NCBI RefSeq assembly: GCF_004803405.1
Contig: NZ_SSXI01000100.1
Span: 1-64,000 of the forward strand
Source of the DNA: Nocardioides sp.
Lineage (GTDB): Bacteria > Actinomycetota > Actinomycetes > Propionibacteriales > Nocardioidaceae
Length of the DNA stretch: 64,000 bases
Direction: 5' to 3'
The notes under the pieces were generated by a model. The model ran no database searches. It was not told where the DNA came from and saw nothing but the letters and a program-made list of their open reading frames with translations. The position numbers were made by a program, and so were the translations under genes. This document shows, in pieces, positions 8,580 to 20,042 of this stretch (position 1 is its first letter; the number at the start of each line of letters is the position of its first letter).

Positions 8580-8927
8580 GTGTTCGACATCGGGTTCGGG
8601 GAGCTGGTGATGATCGCCTTCGTGGCGATCTTCGTCTTCGGGCCGGACAAGCTGCCCGAGCTCGCCAGGCAGGCCGGCAAGTTCCTGCGGCAGCTGCGGA
8701 ACTTCGCCACCAACGCCCGCGACGAGCTGCGCGCCGAGCTGGGACCCGAGTACGCCGACCTGGACCTGGCCGACCTCGATCCGCGCGCCATCGTGCGCAA
8801 GCACCTTGCCGAGGCGATGGCCGAGCTCGACGAGATCGAGGACGCCATCAAGTCCGACGCCGACGACGACGCGCAGGTCCCCCTCGGGACAGGTGAGCTG
8901 CCGCCGTACGACGTCGACGCGACCTAG
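8580..8927 (+). CDS. tatB: Sec-independent protein translocase component TatB
   Basis: A 115-residue Tat component. One N-terminal membrane helix (residues 3-21, FDIGFGELVMIAFVAIFVFG) is followed by the FGPDKLPELARQ hinge and a long amphipathic helix, then an acidic tail. The hinge and the length of the helix favour TatB over TatA. It would pair with TatC (not in the window) to bind twin-arginine signal peptides. The start is GTG 8580. It follows mrp by 36 bp; mrp and tatB are also near neighbours in mycobacterial genomes as I remember them, but the sigE/htrA genes usually upstream are not seen here. Confidence 0.9.
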   Translation: MFDIGFGELVMIAFVAIFVFGPDKLPELARQAGKFLRQLRNFATNARDELRAELGPEYADLDLADLDPRAIVRKHLAEAMAELDEIEDAIKSDADDDAQVPLGTGELPPYDVDAT

Positions 8928-8939
8928 GGCGCCTCGGGG

Positions 8940-9479
8940 TCAGACGCGGGACTGGGCAGCGGCGAGGCCGCTGAACGCGATCAGGATCATCCGCCGGTCC
9001 TCGCCCTCGACGAGCTCGCAGAAGTCGCCGCCGACGCGCCGCAGGGTGCCCTCGTGCCGGCTCCCGTCGCGCAGGTGGACCAGGCAACGCTCCCCCGCCT
9101 CGGCGATCCGGCGCAGCGCCGAGCCCAGACCCAACCGGGTCAGCGGTGACCACGCCACCTCCGGCACCGATCGCACGGAGGCACCCTCGACGGTCCGGAC
9201 GGCGTCGAGGTTGACGACCCAGTCCTGCTCGCCGGAGGACACCAGAACCCACTCCTCGGCCACCCGTTCGACCGTCCCGGTGACCGGGCCGCCGATGCCA
9301 TGCACGCCGAGCGTGGCCTCGGTGCCGAGCGTAGCCATCAGCCGGCTGGCGAGTGTCACCTGCTGGTACTCGGCCCGGCTGCGGTCGGCCAGCTCGACGT
9401 CCCGCTCGGCTGCGTAGAGGGCGGAAGCCTGGCCTTCGAGGTCGTCGAACAACGCGAAAAGATCGTGCTCCCAACCCAT
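8940..9479 (-). CDS. Conserved hypothetical protein
   Basis: A 179-residue soluble protein I do not recognise. The first 60 residues are predicted helical and acidic (LFALFDDLEGQASALY, then RDVELADRSRAEYQQVTLASRL). The rest is beta-rich, with two stretches (VTGTVERVAEEWVLVSSG and CLVHLRDGSRHEGTLRRVGG) that resemble small barrel or Sm-like strands, both about controlling a loop with Asp/Gly. ATG 9479 is preceded by GAGGGTGGGGG. It is convergent with tatB (12 bp between stops) and divergent from the LysM gene. Confidence 0.7.
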   Translation of the reverse strand: MGWEHDLFALFDDLEGQASALYAAERDVELADRSRAEYQQVTLASRLMATLGTEATLGVHGIGGPVTGTVERVAEEWVLVSSGEQDWVVNLDAVRTVEGASVRSVPEVAWSPLTRLGLGSALRRIAEAGERCLVHLRDGSRHEGTLRRVGGDFCELVEGEDRRMILIAFSGLAAAQSRV

Positions 9480-9602
9480 GCCCCCACCCTCGCACGCTCG
9501 TGCCCGGCGACGCACAGCAGCAGCCTGTGGAGAGCCCGTTGCATTGGTCGTCAAATGCGGACAGACTGCGTCAAACAGAAGCAAACGCAAGGATATCTCG
9601 GG

Positions 9603-10241
9603 ATGGGTCTGTTCGCACATGCCGCTGCGGTGCGCCTCCGGGCCGCACTGCTCTGGCTCACGGTGACCACGGTGACGCTCGGCCTGGGCCGGCTCTGCCT
9701 GCCGGAGGCTCGCCTCCTGCGGAGCCGGCTCGGGACGGACTTCACCACGCTGCTCGTCCAGCTCTGCGCGACGGCCACGATCGGTGCCGCCGTGTGGCTC
9801 TGGCTGGTGACCACCCAGGTCGTCCTCGCCGTTGCCCGGACCCCCGGACGGGTGGGCTCGCGACGGGCGGGGCGTGTCCGCTCCACCCTGGTGGCGGCCT
9901 GCGGCGTCGCCGCCCTGGCAGGTACGACGACCACCGCCGCGGCCGTGGGACAGGACGGGCTCGGGTCGCCCCAGCTCCCGGCACATGCCCTGGACGGGCT
10001 GCCACTGCCTGACCGGGTCACCGACGGGCCGCGCCGGACGGCCGACCAGGCCGACGCCGTGGTGCGGGTCCGTCCGGGCGACTCGCTCTGGGCGATCGCC
10101 GCCCGCCGGCTGGGTCCGGCTGCGGACGTGGCCGACGTGGCGACGTACTGGCGACGGATCCACGACCTCAACGCCGCCGTGATCGGCCCCGACCCCGACC
10201 TCGTCCAGCCCGGGCAGCACCTGCGGCTGCCGCACATCTGA
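9603..10241 (+). CDS. Membrane protein with C-terminal LysM domain
   Basis: A 212-residue protein with two N-terminal membrane helices (about residues 10-28 and 48-72), an Ala/Thr-rich hydrophobic stretch near residues 95-115, and a LysM domain at the C-terminus (VVRVRPGDSLWAIAARRLG, ending VQPGQHLRLP). LysM binds N-acetylglucosamine in peptidoglycan, so the protein probably sits in the membrane with its tail in the cell wall. ATG 9603 is supported by AAGGA 9 nt upstream. The upstream 123 bp is a divergent promoter region shared with the hypothetical gene on the other strand. It is followed after 19 bp by the Rv3235-like gene. Confidence 0.82.
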   Translation: MGLFAHAAAVRLRAALLWLTVTTVTLGLGRLCLPEARLLRSRLGTDFTTLLVQLCATATIGAAVWLWLVTTQVVLAVARTPGRVGSRRAGRVRSTLVAACGVAALAGTTTTAAAVGQDGLGSPQLPAHALDGLPLPDRVTDGPRRTADQADAVVRVRPGDSLWAIAARRLGPAADVADVATYWRRIHDLNAAVIGPDPDLVQPGQHLRLPHI

Positions 10242-10260
10242 TCACATCCCAGGAGGCACC

Positions 10261-10760
10261 ATGTCCGTCAACCACCCCGACCTGGTCGGCGTCCGGCTGG
10301 CGGTGCCGGTGGCGCCGACTCAGGGCACGCTCGCCCTCGCTCTTCTCCCCCGCCAGTCGCCACCACCCGGCGCGACCGGTGAGGCCCGTCCGGGAGCGGC
10401 CGTGGTCGACCTCCGGCTGCGGCGGTCGATCGAGGAGTGGACCCACCGGTTCGCCCAGGCCGCCGTCGAGATCGTCGGCGGTGACCGCCCGACCTCGCAG
10501 CTGATCCGCTGGACCTCACCCGACGTCTACGCCGACCTGCACCGCCGGGCCCTGCTCGTGGCGCGCGCCGGCGGGCACCAGCCCGGTCTCGCCCGGGTCC
10601 AGCCGGTCCGACCGCGGGTGCAGAGCGTGCACGCGTGCTTCATCAGCGACGCGATCGTCGAGTGCGGCGTGCACGTCAGGTACGGCGAGCGGTCCCGCGC
10701 GGTCGCCGCTCGTTTCGAGCGGATCGACCAGCGCTGGATCTGCACCGCCCTGGACTTCTC

Positions 10761-10764
<4 letters not shown>
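10261..10764 (+). CDS. Rv3235 family protein
   Basis: A 167-residue protein of the actinobacterial Rv3235 family, whose function is unknown; members lie near secA. The second half carries the family region ([22 protein letters not shown], then [15 protein letters not shown]), which is followed by [28 protein letters not shown]. The N-terminal 55 residues are Pro-rich and probably flexible. ATG 10261 has a strong AGGAGG 5 nt upstream. The stop overlaps the stop of secA on the opposite strand by 3 nt, a tail-to-tail arrangement. Confidence 0.8.
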
Positions 10765-13655
<2,891 letters not shown>

Positions 13656-13678
13656 GGCGCCACTCTACCTAGCAGGGG

Positions 13679-14086
13679 TTACCCGTCGTCCCTCCGCGTG
13701 CGGTCGTACTCGGCGTAGGCCGCCGCACGCTCCCGCTCGATCTTCCGGCCGAGACCGTAGGCCGACCCCCAGAGGAGCGCGAAAACCGGTCCGAGGACCC
13801 ACATGACCGGCACCAGGAACCCGAGGAGGATCGCCGCGGCCTGGATGCCGTGGCCGAGGGAGTAGGCCCACTCCGCGCGGAGCATCCCCGCGACGAGGAC
13901 GCAGGCCAGCGCCAGCCCGAGGCCGACCGGAAGCGCGACCGCGGGCCGGACGTCGGAGAGCGAGATCATCACCGGCGTGCTCAGGCCGAGGGCGATCGCC
14001 TCGAGGGAGAGGACGGCGGCACACATCGAGCGACGCGGCGAGCGCTCGCGCTCGGGGACCGCCCCGGGCTCCACCGCCTCGGTCAC
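13679..14086 (-). CDS. DUF4233 domain membrane protein
   Basis: A 135-residue membrane protein. Four hydrophobic helices are visible: MCAAVLSLEAIALGLSTPV, AVALPVGLGLALACVLVAGM, a segment after WAYSLGHGIQ, and VPVMWVLGPVFALLWGS. A basic tail (GRKIERERAAAYAEY) follows. This is the DUF4233 family, which commonly lies directly after folC in actinobacteria; its role is unknown. The ATG overlaps the folC stop by 4 nt, giving coupled translation. The N-terminus is acidic and cytosolic. Confidence 0.88.
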   Translation of the reverse strand: MTEAVEPGAVPERERSPRRSMCAAVLSLEAIALGLSTPVMISLSDVRPAVALPVGLGLALACVLVAGMLRAEWAYSLGHGIQAAAILLGFLVPVMWVLGPVFALLWGSAYGLGRKIERERAAAYAEYDRTRRDDG

Positions 14087-15435
14087 TTGCGGCCTCCCAG
14101 GAGCACCCGCGCCTCGCCGACGGTGACCACGGAGCCGGTCACCAGCACGGCCCCGGCGCTCAGCGCGTCACTGCCACCGGACTCGGCACGTCCCGCAGCC
14201 TCGTCGATGGCGTCGGACAGTCGCGGCGCGACGCTGACCCGGTCCTCGCCGAAGACCTCGCGCGCGGTGACCGCGAGCTGCTCGGCGGGCATCGCCCGGT
14301 CGGCGGAGTTCTGGGTGACCACCACGTGCGCGAGGTGCGGCTCGAACGCCGCGAGCAGCCCCTCCGCGTCCTTGTCGCCCATCACGCCGATCACCCCGAT
14401 GAGCGGGTCGAACTGGAAGGAGTCGTCGAGCGCGGCCGCCGTCGCCTCCGCACCGTGCGGGTTGTGCGCGGCGTCCAGCACGATGGTGGGGCTGCGCCGG
14501 ATGACCTCGAGCCGGCCGGGTGAGGTCGCCTCGGAGAACGCCGTCCGGACGACGTCGTCCCCTAGCGGCTCCTCTCCCCCGAGGAACGCCTCCACGGCGG
14601 CGAGGGCCATCACGGCGTTCTGCGCCTGGTGGGCGCCGTAGAGCGGCAGGAACACGTCGTCGTACCGACCGCGGAGGCCTTGGAGCGAGATCGCCTGGCC
14701 GCCGACGGCCGGCACGCGGGACGCGATGCCGAACTCCAGCCCCTCGCGGGCGAGCGTCGCTCCTACCTCGACCGTCCGCTCGAGGAGGACAGCGGCGACG
14801 TCCGCGGTCTGCTGAGCGACGACCACGGTGGCACCGGGCTTGATGATGCCCGACTTCTCGCGGGCGATCGCGGCCGCAGTCGTGCCGAGGTAGTGAGCGT
14901 GGTCCACGGCGATCGGCGTGATCACCGCGACGTCCGCATCGATCACGTTCGTCGCGTCCCAGGATCCGCCCATGCCGACCTCGACCACCGCGACGTCGAC
15001 CGGGGCGTCGGCGAACGCCGCGTACGCCATGCCGACCACGGTCTCGAAGAAGCTCAGGGGGTGGGCCTCGGAGGCGTCGACCAGGTGCGTGTACGGCGCG
15101 ATCTCGTTGAACGCCCGGACGAACGCCTCGTCGTCGAGGGGCTCCCCGTCGATGCTGATGCGCTCGCTCATCTTCTCCACGTGCGGGCTGGTGAACCGGC
15201 CCGTCCGCAGGTCGAGGGCGCGAAGCAGCCCGTCGATCATCCGCGAGGTGGACGTCTTGCCGTTGGTGCCGGTCAGGTGGATCGACCGGTAGGCGCGCTG
15301 CGGGTCGCCGAGGAGCTCGGTGAACGCGAGGATCCGGTCGAGCGAGGGCTCCAGCCGGGTCTCGGGCCACCGGGACAGCAGGGCGTCCTCGGCCTCGGCG
15401 AAGGACTGGGCAGCACGCGCGGCAGGATCATTCAT
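14083..15435 (-). CDS. folC: Bifunctional folylpolyglutamate synthase / dihydrofolate synthase
   Basis: A 450-residue Mur-ligase-like enzyme that adds glutamate to dihydropteroate and to reduced folates, using ATP. The P-loop is LTGTNGKTS at residues 54-62, followed by SPHVEKMSERI (Omega loop), VVEVGMGGSWDATN, and the C-terminal domain with VLDAAHNPHG. The length is usual. The ATG shares 4 nt with the stop of the upstream esterase, and its own stop overlaps the DUF4233 start, so all three genes form one tight operon. The usual partner valS is not seen here. Confidence 0.96.
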   Translation of the reverse strand: MNDPAARAAQSFAEAEDALLSRWPETRLEPSLDRILAFTELLGDPQRAYRSIHLTGTNGKTSTSRMIDGLLRALDLRTGRFTSPHVEKMSERISIDGEPLDDEAFVRAFNEIAPYTHLVDASEAHPLSFFETVVGMAYAAFADAPVDVAVVEVGMGGSWDATNVIDADVAVITPIAVDHAHYLGTTAAAIAREKSGIIKPGATVVVAQQTADVAAVLLERTVEVGATLAREGLEFGIASRVPAVGGQAISLQGLRGRYDDVFLPLYGAHQAQNAVMALAAVEAFLGGEEPLGDDVVRTAFSEATSPGRLEVIRRSPTIVLDAAHNPHGAEATAAALDDSFQFDPLIGVIGVMGDKDAEGLLAAFEPHLAHVVVTQNSADRAMPAEQLAVTAREVFGEDRVSVAPRLSDAIDEAAGRAESGGSDALSAGAVLVTGSVVTVGEARVLLGGRK

Positions 15436-16343
15436 CTCGGTCGCAGTCTATTTGAGTCGTGGCGCTCGGCCACCATCCGCATCCAGCCGGCGACCTGGCG
15501 CATGAGGGGCTCCGCCGCGTCGAACAGGTCGGCGTGCCGCCAGAAGCCGTGCACCAGTCCGAGGTACCGGTTGGCGACGACCTCCACGCCCGCCTCGGCG
15601 AGCAGCACGGCCAGGTGCTCGCCCTCGTCGCGAAGCGGGTCGTGCTCGGCGGTGACCACCAGGGTGGGGGGCAGCGTCCCGAGCCTGTCGGAGCGGAGCG
15701 GCGCGAGGTCGGGGTGCAGGAGATCGGCTGCCGAGCCGGTGTACTGCTCCCAGTACCAGGCCGCCTCGGCGGGGTCGAACCCGTCGGCAGCGGTCCGGTA
15801 GGAGTCGAAGAACGCGGAAGGGTCGAGGAAGGGGTAGATGAGCGCCACTCCGGCGAACCGGCCCGGATGCCGCAGGGCCGCCACCAGTGCGAGGTTGCCG
15901 CCTGCGCTGTCGCCGTGCGCGAAGGTCGGCAACCCGGCGAGCTCCGGCTGGTCGCCGAGCCAGGCGACGGCGGCGGTGAGGTCGTCGGGCGCGGCCGGGA
16001 AGCGGTGCTCGGGCGGTCGCCGGTAGTCCACGCTGAGGACGGCCATGCCCGAGCGGTTGGCGAGTCGGCGTGCGACCGCGTCGTGGACGTCGATGTCGTT
16101 GAGCACGAAGCCGCCGCCGTGGGCGTGCAGCACGACGGCGTCGTATCCCTCGGGCAGGTAGAGCCGGGCCGGCACGCCGCCGGCGTCGACGTCACGGACC
16201 TCGGCCACCGGCTCCCGCGGCTGGGCGAGCGCCGCGGCGCGGTCCTGCTTCCGAGCGGTGTCGATGTCGAAGACCGGGTCGGTCACGGACGTCTCCGCGC
16301 GGGACTCCTCGACCGCCTTGCGAGCCTGGGGGTGCAGCGCCAT
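15432..16343 (-). CDS. Alpha/beta hydrolase of the hormone-sensitive lipase family
   Basis: A 303-residue esterase. The oxyanion motif HGGG lies at residues 75-78 and the nucleophile elbow GDSAGG at 144-149 (Ser 146). The acid is likely Asp in EHDPLRDEG and the base His in GLVHGFW near the C-terminus. These mark the HSL group, which hydrolyses short acyl esters in the cytosol. The ATG lies 6 nt after TAGGGT, a leaderless start, and this gene heads the operon with folC and the DUF4233 gene. No link between an esterase and folate is known to me; the grouping may be only positional. Confidence 0.9.
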   Translation of the reverse strand: MALHPQARKAVEESRAETSVTDPVFDIDTARKQDRAAALAQPREPVAEVRDVDAGGVPARLYLPEGYDAVVLHAHGGGFVLNDIDVHDAVARRLANRSGMAVLSVDYRRPPEHRFPAAPDDLTAAVAWLGDQPELAGLPTFAHGDSAGGNLALVAALRHPGRFAGVALIYPFLDPSAFFDSYRTAADGFDPAEAAWYWEQYTGSAADLLHPDLAPLRSDRLGTLPPTLVVTAEHDPLRDEGEHLAVLLAEAGVEVVANRYLGLVHGFWRHADLFDAAEPLMRQVAGWMRMVAERHDSNRLRPR

Positions 16344-16367
16344 GCCGGCACCCTACGAGGGCCCGGG

Positions 16368-17165
16368 TCAGCGTCGCGAGCCGGCGTACTCGGCAGGGGT
16401 CACGCCGAGCAGGCGTCGGAAGTGGCGAGTCAGATGGGCCTGGTCGTAGAACCCGGCCGCCGCCGCGACGTCAGCCGGCCGGTCTCCCGCGAGCAGCCGC
16501 CGCCGTGCGAGGTCGAGACGCCGGCCCGTGAGGTAGCGATGGGGCGGGATCCCGGTCTCCCGACGGAAGGCGCGCACCAGGTGGGTCGGGTGGGCGTCGA
16601 GCACCCGGCCCGCCTCCTCCAGCGTGATCCCGTCGACCACATGCGCGTCCAGCAGCTCGCGCAGCCGCCGGACGAGGACCGGCGCCCGCGCCTCCGGGAC
16701 CTCCACCTGCTCGCGCGCCAGGTGCCGCGCGAGCCGGTCCACGACCAGGGCGAGCCGCGACTCCGCCTCGAGCTCGTCCCCAGGGGCGCTCACCGCCCGG
16801 TGGACGCGGTCGACCTCGGCCCGCAACGGCGGGTCCGCCCAACCGGGATGGTCCACGGCCCGGCCGACCAGGCCGACGTCGAGCTGTTCGGCATCGAGGT
16901 AGAGGACCCGCTTGTGGAACCCCTCGGGTGTGGCCGTCCGCCCGTCATGAGCCACCCCCGGCGGCAGGACCGTGACCAGCGACCGGCGCACATCGTGCTC
17001 ATGGCGCTCGAGGTCGTACCGGATGGCTCCCGACTCGACCACGAGCAGGGTCCACGTGTCGTGGGTGTGCATCGGGTACTGGTGCCGCGGGAAGTGCGCG
17101 TGGAGCACCTCCGCGACGCCCGGCACGGCGGGCTGCCACGCGCGGATCCGAGGGCCCGGTTCCAT
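16368..17165 (-). CDS. AraC family transcriptional regulator
   Basis: A 265-residue regulator. The N-terminal half is a cupin sensor (YPMHTHDTWTLLVVESG, then PPGVAHDG); the C-terminal 100 residues hold two helix-turn-helix units (LEEAGRVLDAHPTHLVRAFR and PADVAAAAGFYDQAHLTRHF) ending in the family signature LLGVTPAEYA. No Shine-Dalgarno sequence precedes ATG 17165, but TACGTT lies 6 nt upstream, so it is probably leaderless. It is divergent from the DUF2000 gene with 49 bp between starts and probably controls it. Confidence 0.88.
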   Translation of the reverse strand: MEPGPRIRAWQPAVPGVAEVLHAHFPRHQYPMHTHDTWTLLVVESGAIRYDLERHEHDVRRSLVTVLPPGVAHDGRTATPEGFHKRVLYLDAEQLDVGLVGRAVDHPGWADPPLRAEVDRVHRAVSAPGDELEAESRLALVVDRLARHLAREQVEVPEARAPVLVRRLRELLDAHVVDGITLEEAGRVLDAHPTHLVRAFRRETGIPPHRYLTGRRLDLARRRLLAGDRPADVAAAAGFYDQAHLTRHFRRLLGVTPAEYAGSRR

Positions 17166-17214
17166 GTCAGGAACGTACAAGACGCGGGTACGCCCGGCAG
17201 CCGACGCTGGAGGG

Positions 17215-17649
17215 GTGACCGAGACCGACATCCTCACCCCGCCGTTCGACACCAAGGTCGCCATCGTGGTCCGGGACGACCTCGAGGCCTGGCAACGACT
17301 CAACGTCACCGCGTTCCTCGCCAGCGGCATCGCTGCCGAGCATCCCCAGCTGGTCGGTGAGCCGTACGCAGACGCGGACGGCACGCCGTACCTCCGGCTG
17401 CTCGGGATGCCGGTGCTCGTCTTCGAGGGCTCCAAGGAGAGCCTCACGGCCGCTCGGGAGAGGGCCGTACGACGCCAGCTGCCCGTCGCGGTCTACACCT
17501 CGGACATGTTCCGGACCGGCCACGACGCCGCCAATCGCGCGGTGGTCGCCGCCGTTCCCGGCGCGGACCTGGACCTGGTCGGAGTCGCGGTGCACGGGCC
17601 ACGGAACGCCGTGGACAAGGTCGTGAAGGGCTCCGTCCTGCACCCATGA
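17215..17649 (+). CDS. DUF2000 family protein
   Basis: A 144-residue protein of the DUF2000 family (FDTKVAIVVRDDLEAWQRLN at the start, LLGMPVLVFEGS in the middle, and a final VAVHGPRNAVDKVVKG). The fold is thought to resemble peptidyl-tRNA hydrolase II; the reaction is unknown. Members are often next to an AraC regulator, as here. The start GTG 17215 is preceded closely by GGAGGG (spacing only about 2 nt) and by a weak GACGCT box, so initiation may be leaderless. It is convergent with the GNAT gene, with 4 bp between. Confidence 0.8.
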   Translation: MTETDILTPPFDTKVAIVVRDDLEAWQRLNVTAFLASGIAAEHPQLVGEPYADADGTPYLRLLGMPVLVFEGSKESLTAARERAVRRQLPVAVYTSDMFRTGHDAANRAVVAAVPGADLDLVGVAVHGPRNAVDKVVKGSVLHP

Positions 17650-17653
17650 GGCC

Positions 17654-18547
17654 TCAGGAGATGCGCAGCTCCACGGTGTCGACCACGGCGCGGTAGCCCA
17701 GGGCCAGGTAGAGCCGGTTGGACGTCGGGTTCGCCTGGTCGGTGAAGAGGGTGATTCGCAGCCCGCGGTCGCGGAGCATCCTCGACACCTCCGCGACGGC
17801 GTTGCTGGCCCACCCGCGGCCCCGCTCCTCCTTCGGGGTGAACACCGGGCCGACCCGGCTCACACCGAAGGCGGGCGGGTTGGCGGCGGTGAGGTGGACC
17901 GGACGGTCCCCTTCGTCGACCCAGAACCACAGCACGCCCTCCTCGAGCTTGCGCTCGACGTCCCCGATCGTGAAGTGCTCGGGGTCCTGGCCGGTGCCGG
18001 GCTTCCGGCCGGCCTGCTCGTCTGCGTCGAGCATGAACTGCCGGATCCAGCCGAGGGCGAGGCCGGCCTCGTCTCGTCGCGCCGGTCGCAGCCGCCCGGG
18101 CACGGGCTGCGGCTCGATCAGCCGGCCGAGCTCGAAGAGCCGGGTGTGCATGGCGACCTGGACCCTTGCCCCGGCGGCGTCGGCGATCCGGTGCGCGAAG
18201 ACGTCCGTGGTCGGGCGCAGCCCGTTCGCGCCGGCGACATCCTCGTCCCGAGCGAGCACCGCATCGGCGAGCGCGACCGCGGCGTCGTCGGGCATCCTCA
18301 GGAGGTACGGCGGGTGCGGCGCGGTCCGCATCGCCAGGCCGGCGATCTCGCCACCGCGACCGGTCACCACCGCGAACCACGCGGTCGGCACCGGTGGGCG
18401 CTCTCGGCGATCCGCGGCCGCCGCGCAGCGATGGGCCACCGTCGCGACGATGGTGCCCGTCAGGGGGGCGACGGAGAGGTGTCCGCCCGCCCGCTCCAGG
18501 AACTCGGCGGCGTTCTCGGTGAACCAGACGTCGTACCCCGCGCGCAT
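17654..18547 (-). CDS. GNAT family N-acetyltransferase
   Basis: A 297-residue protein. The C-terminal 140 residues form a GNAT fold: the acetyl-CoA loop is seen in GPVFTPKEERGRGWASNAV, followed by LFTDQANPTSNRLYLALGY, the usual motif B. The N-terminal 130 residues resemble a degenerate second GNAT half. The substrate is unknown. ATG 18547 is chosen because GGGAGGAT lies 8 nt upstream; an ATG 36 nt further upstream has no such site. It is divergent from the VOC gene. Confidence 0.85.
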   Translation of the reverse strand: MRAGYDVWFTENAAEFLERAGGHLSVAPLTGTIVATVAHRCAAAADRRERPPVPTAWFAVVTGRGGEIAGLAMRTAPHPPYLLRMPDDAAVALADAVLARDEDVAGANGLRPTTDVFAHRIADAAGARVQVAMHTRLFELGRLIEPQPVPGRLRPARRDEAGLALGWIRQFMLDADEQAGRKPGTGQDPEHFTIGDVERKLEEGVLWFWVDEGDRPVHLTAANPPAFGVSRVGPVFTPKEERGRGWASNAVAEVSRMLRDRGLRITLFTDQANPTSNRLYLALGYRAVVDTVELRIS

Positions 18548-18683
18548 CGGCCGATCCTCCCGCTCCGGTCGCCCTGCCAGCAACCGGAATCAACCCGCGC
18601 GGCGATGAGTCCGCGGCTCGATGTCGGTCCACCCTGGCAACGTCACAGATCCCGCAAGCCCCACCCGACTGAAAGGCAGTCTC

Positions 18684-19451
18684 ATGCAGCACACCTCCCC
18701 CGGCGCACCCTGCTGGATCGAGCTCGTCACGCCGGACCGGGACAGGGCCGTCGCGTTCTACGGATCCCTGTTCGGCTGGACCGCGGGCGAGGAGTCCGAG
18801 GAGTTCGGCGGTTACTCGATGTTCCTCAAGGACGACAAGCCGGTCGCCGGCCTGATGCCCGAGGTCCCGGAGCTGACCGGACCGCCGACCTGGTCCGTCT
18901 CGCTCGCGACGCCCGATGCCGAGAAGACCGCGGCCCGCGCCGTGGAGCACGGCGGCTCGGTCGTGGTGCCGCCCATGGAGATCGCCGACCTCGGCACCAT
19001 GGTCGTGGTCACCGACTCCTCCGGCATGGGCCACGCCGGCTGGCAGGCCGACACCTTCCGCGGCATCGACACCTCCGAGCAGGTCGGTGAGCCGATCTGG
19101 TTCGAGGCTTACAGCCAGGCGTTCGCCACCACCCGCGACTTCCTCCGCGACGTGTTCGACTGGCGCATCCAGATGCAGGGGGACTCCGACGAGTTCCGGT
19201 ATGCCACCAACGGTCCCCAGGAGACGGCGACGGCCGGGCTGATGGACGCCACCATGTTCGGCGAGGGCTTCCAGCCGACCTGGACCTTCTACGTGAAGGT
19301 CGACGACATGGACGCGACCGTCGCGAAGGTCGAGGAGCTCGGCGGCACCGTCCTCCAAGGGCCGGACGACACCCCGTACGGCGTGCTCACCGCCGTCGCC
19401 GACCCCAACGGTCAGGCGTTCAAGGTGATGGTCCCGCCGCGGGCGCCGTGA
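18684..19451 (+). CDS. Two-domain VOC (glyoxalase-fold) family protein
   Basis: A 255-residue protein with two vicinal-oxygen-chelate units: residues 1-120 (PCWIELVTPDRDRAVAFYGS, then LFGW) and residues 130-255 (PIWFEAYSQAFATTRDFLRD, then VFDW). The metal ligands of true glyoxalases are not clearly kept, which fits the hydroxylase or resistance-like subgroup. The ATG has AAAGG 9 nt upstream. Its stop overlaps the start of the ABM monooxygenase gene by 4 nt, so both are one operon. The substrate is unknown. Confidence 0.85.
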   Translation: MQHTSPGAPCWIELVTPDRDRAVAFYGSLFGWTAGEESEEFGGYSMFLKDDKPVAGLMPEVPELTGPPTWSVSLATPDAEKTAARAVEHGGSVVVPPMEIADLGTMVVVTDSSGMGHAGWQADTFRGIDTSEQVGEPIWFEAYSQAFATTRDFLRDVFDWRIQMQGDSDEFRYATNGPQETATAGLMDATMFGEGFQPTWTFYVKVDDMDATVAKVEELGGTVLQGPDDTPYGVLTAVADPNGQAFKVMVPPRAP

Positions 19452-19735
19452 TCGTCGTCGCCGGTCACCTGCTCCTCGATCCCGACGCCCGCAACGACTA
19501 CCTCGCGGGCTGTCGGGAGGTCGTCGAGCAGGCACGCGCGGCGGACGGCTGCCTCGACTTCGCGATCTCGGCCGACCTGGTCGATCGCCGCAGGATCAAC
19601 GTGCTCGAACGGTGGTCGTCCGCCGCAGCGCTCGAGGCGTTCCGCGGCGCGGGCACGAGCGACGACCAGGCATCCGTCGTCAGGCGGCTCAGTGTCGCCG
19701 AGTACGACGTCGCGGCCGAGCGGCGCCTCGGTTGA
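19448..19735 (+). CDS. Antibiotic biosynthesis monooxygenase (ABM) domain protein
   Basis: A 95-residue dimeric alpha-beta barrel protein. GHLLLDPDARNDYLAGCREV and DFAISADLVDRRRINVLERW fit the ABM family, which includes cofactor-free quinol oxygenases and haem-degrading proteins, but also many of unknown role. The start GTG overlaps the VOC stop (GTGA), so the two products are coupled. A short gap of 22 bp separates it from a convergent hypothetical gene. Confidence 0.85.
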   Translation: MIVVAGHLLLDPDARNDYLAGCREVVEQARAADGCLDFAISADLVDRRRINVLERWSSAAALEAFRGAGTSDDQASVVRRLSVAEYDVAAERRLG

Positions 19736-19757
19736 CGGCGCCCGCGGACCGGACCGG

Positions 19758-20000
19758 TTACTGAGCCTCGTCCGGGAGGCCGACGCGCACGTCGTGGCCG
19801 GACCGGATCCGGCGGGCGACATCGACGATCCACGCCTCGTCGACCACCTTCAGGCCCCGATCCTGCATCTCGATCCGGAGCCGCTGCTCGACGTCGGTTC
19901 CGGCGTGCTCGGTGTAGATGCTGGACGTGGCGTCGACCGCCGCCTGAATCGCCGCACGCACGGCCTCGGGATGGGATTCGGGGTCGGTGATCGCGCTCAT
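19758..20000 (-). CDS. Small hypothetical protein
   Basis: An 80-residue acidic soluble protein that I do not recognise. The predicted structure is mostly helical: AVRAAIQAAVDATSSIYTEH, then EQRLRIEMQDRGLKVVDEAW. The codon pattern (high third-position GC) matches real genes. The ATG is preceded by TACTAC 6 nt upstream, a weak leaderless signal. It lies between the ABM gene (convergent) and metG (same strand, 42 bp upstream), and could be translated from its own promoter. Confidence 0.65.
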   Translation of the reverse strand: MSAITDPESHPEAVRAAIQAAVDATSSIYTEHAGTDVEQRLRIEMQDRGLKVVDEAWIVDVARRIRSGHDVRVGLPDEAQ

Positions 20001-20042
20001 GGCACGGTAGTACCCACCATTTCGGCATCGACCCCTGCGGGT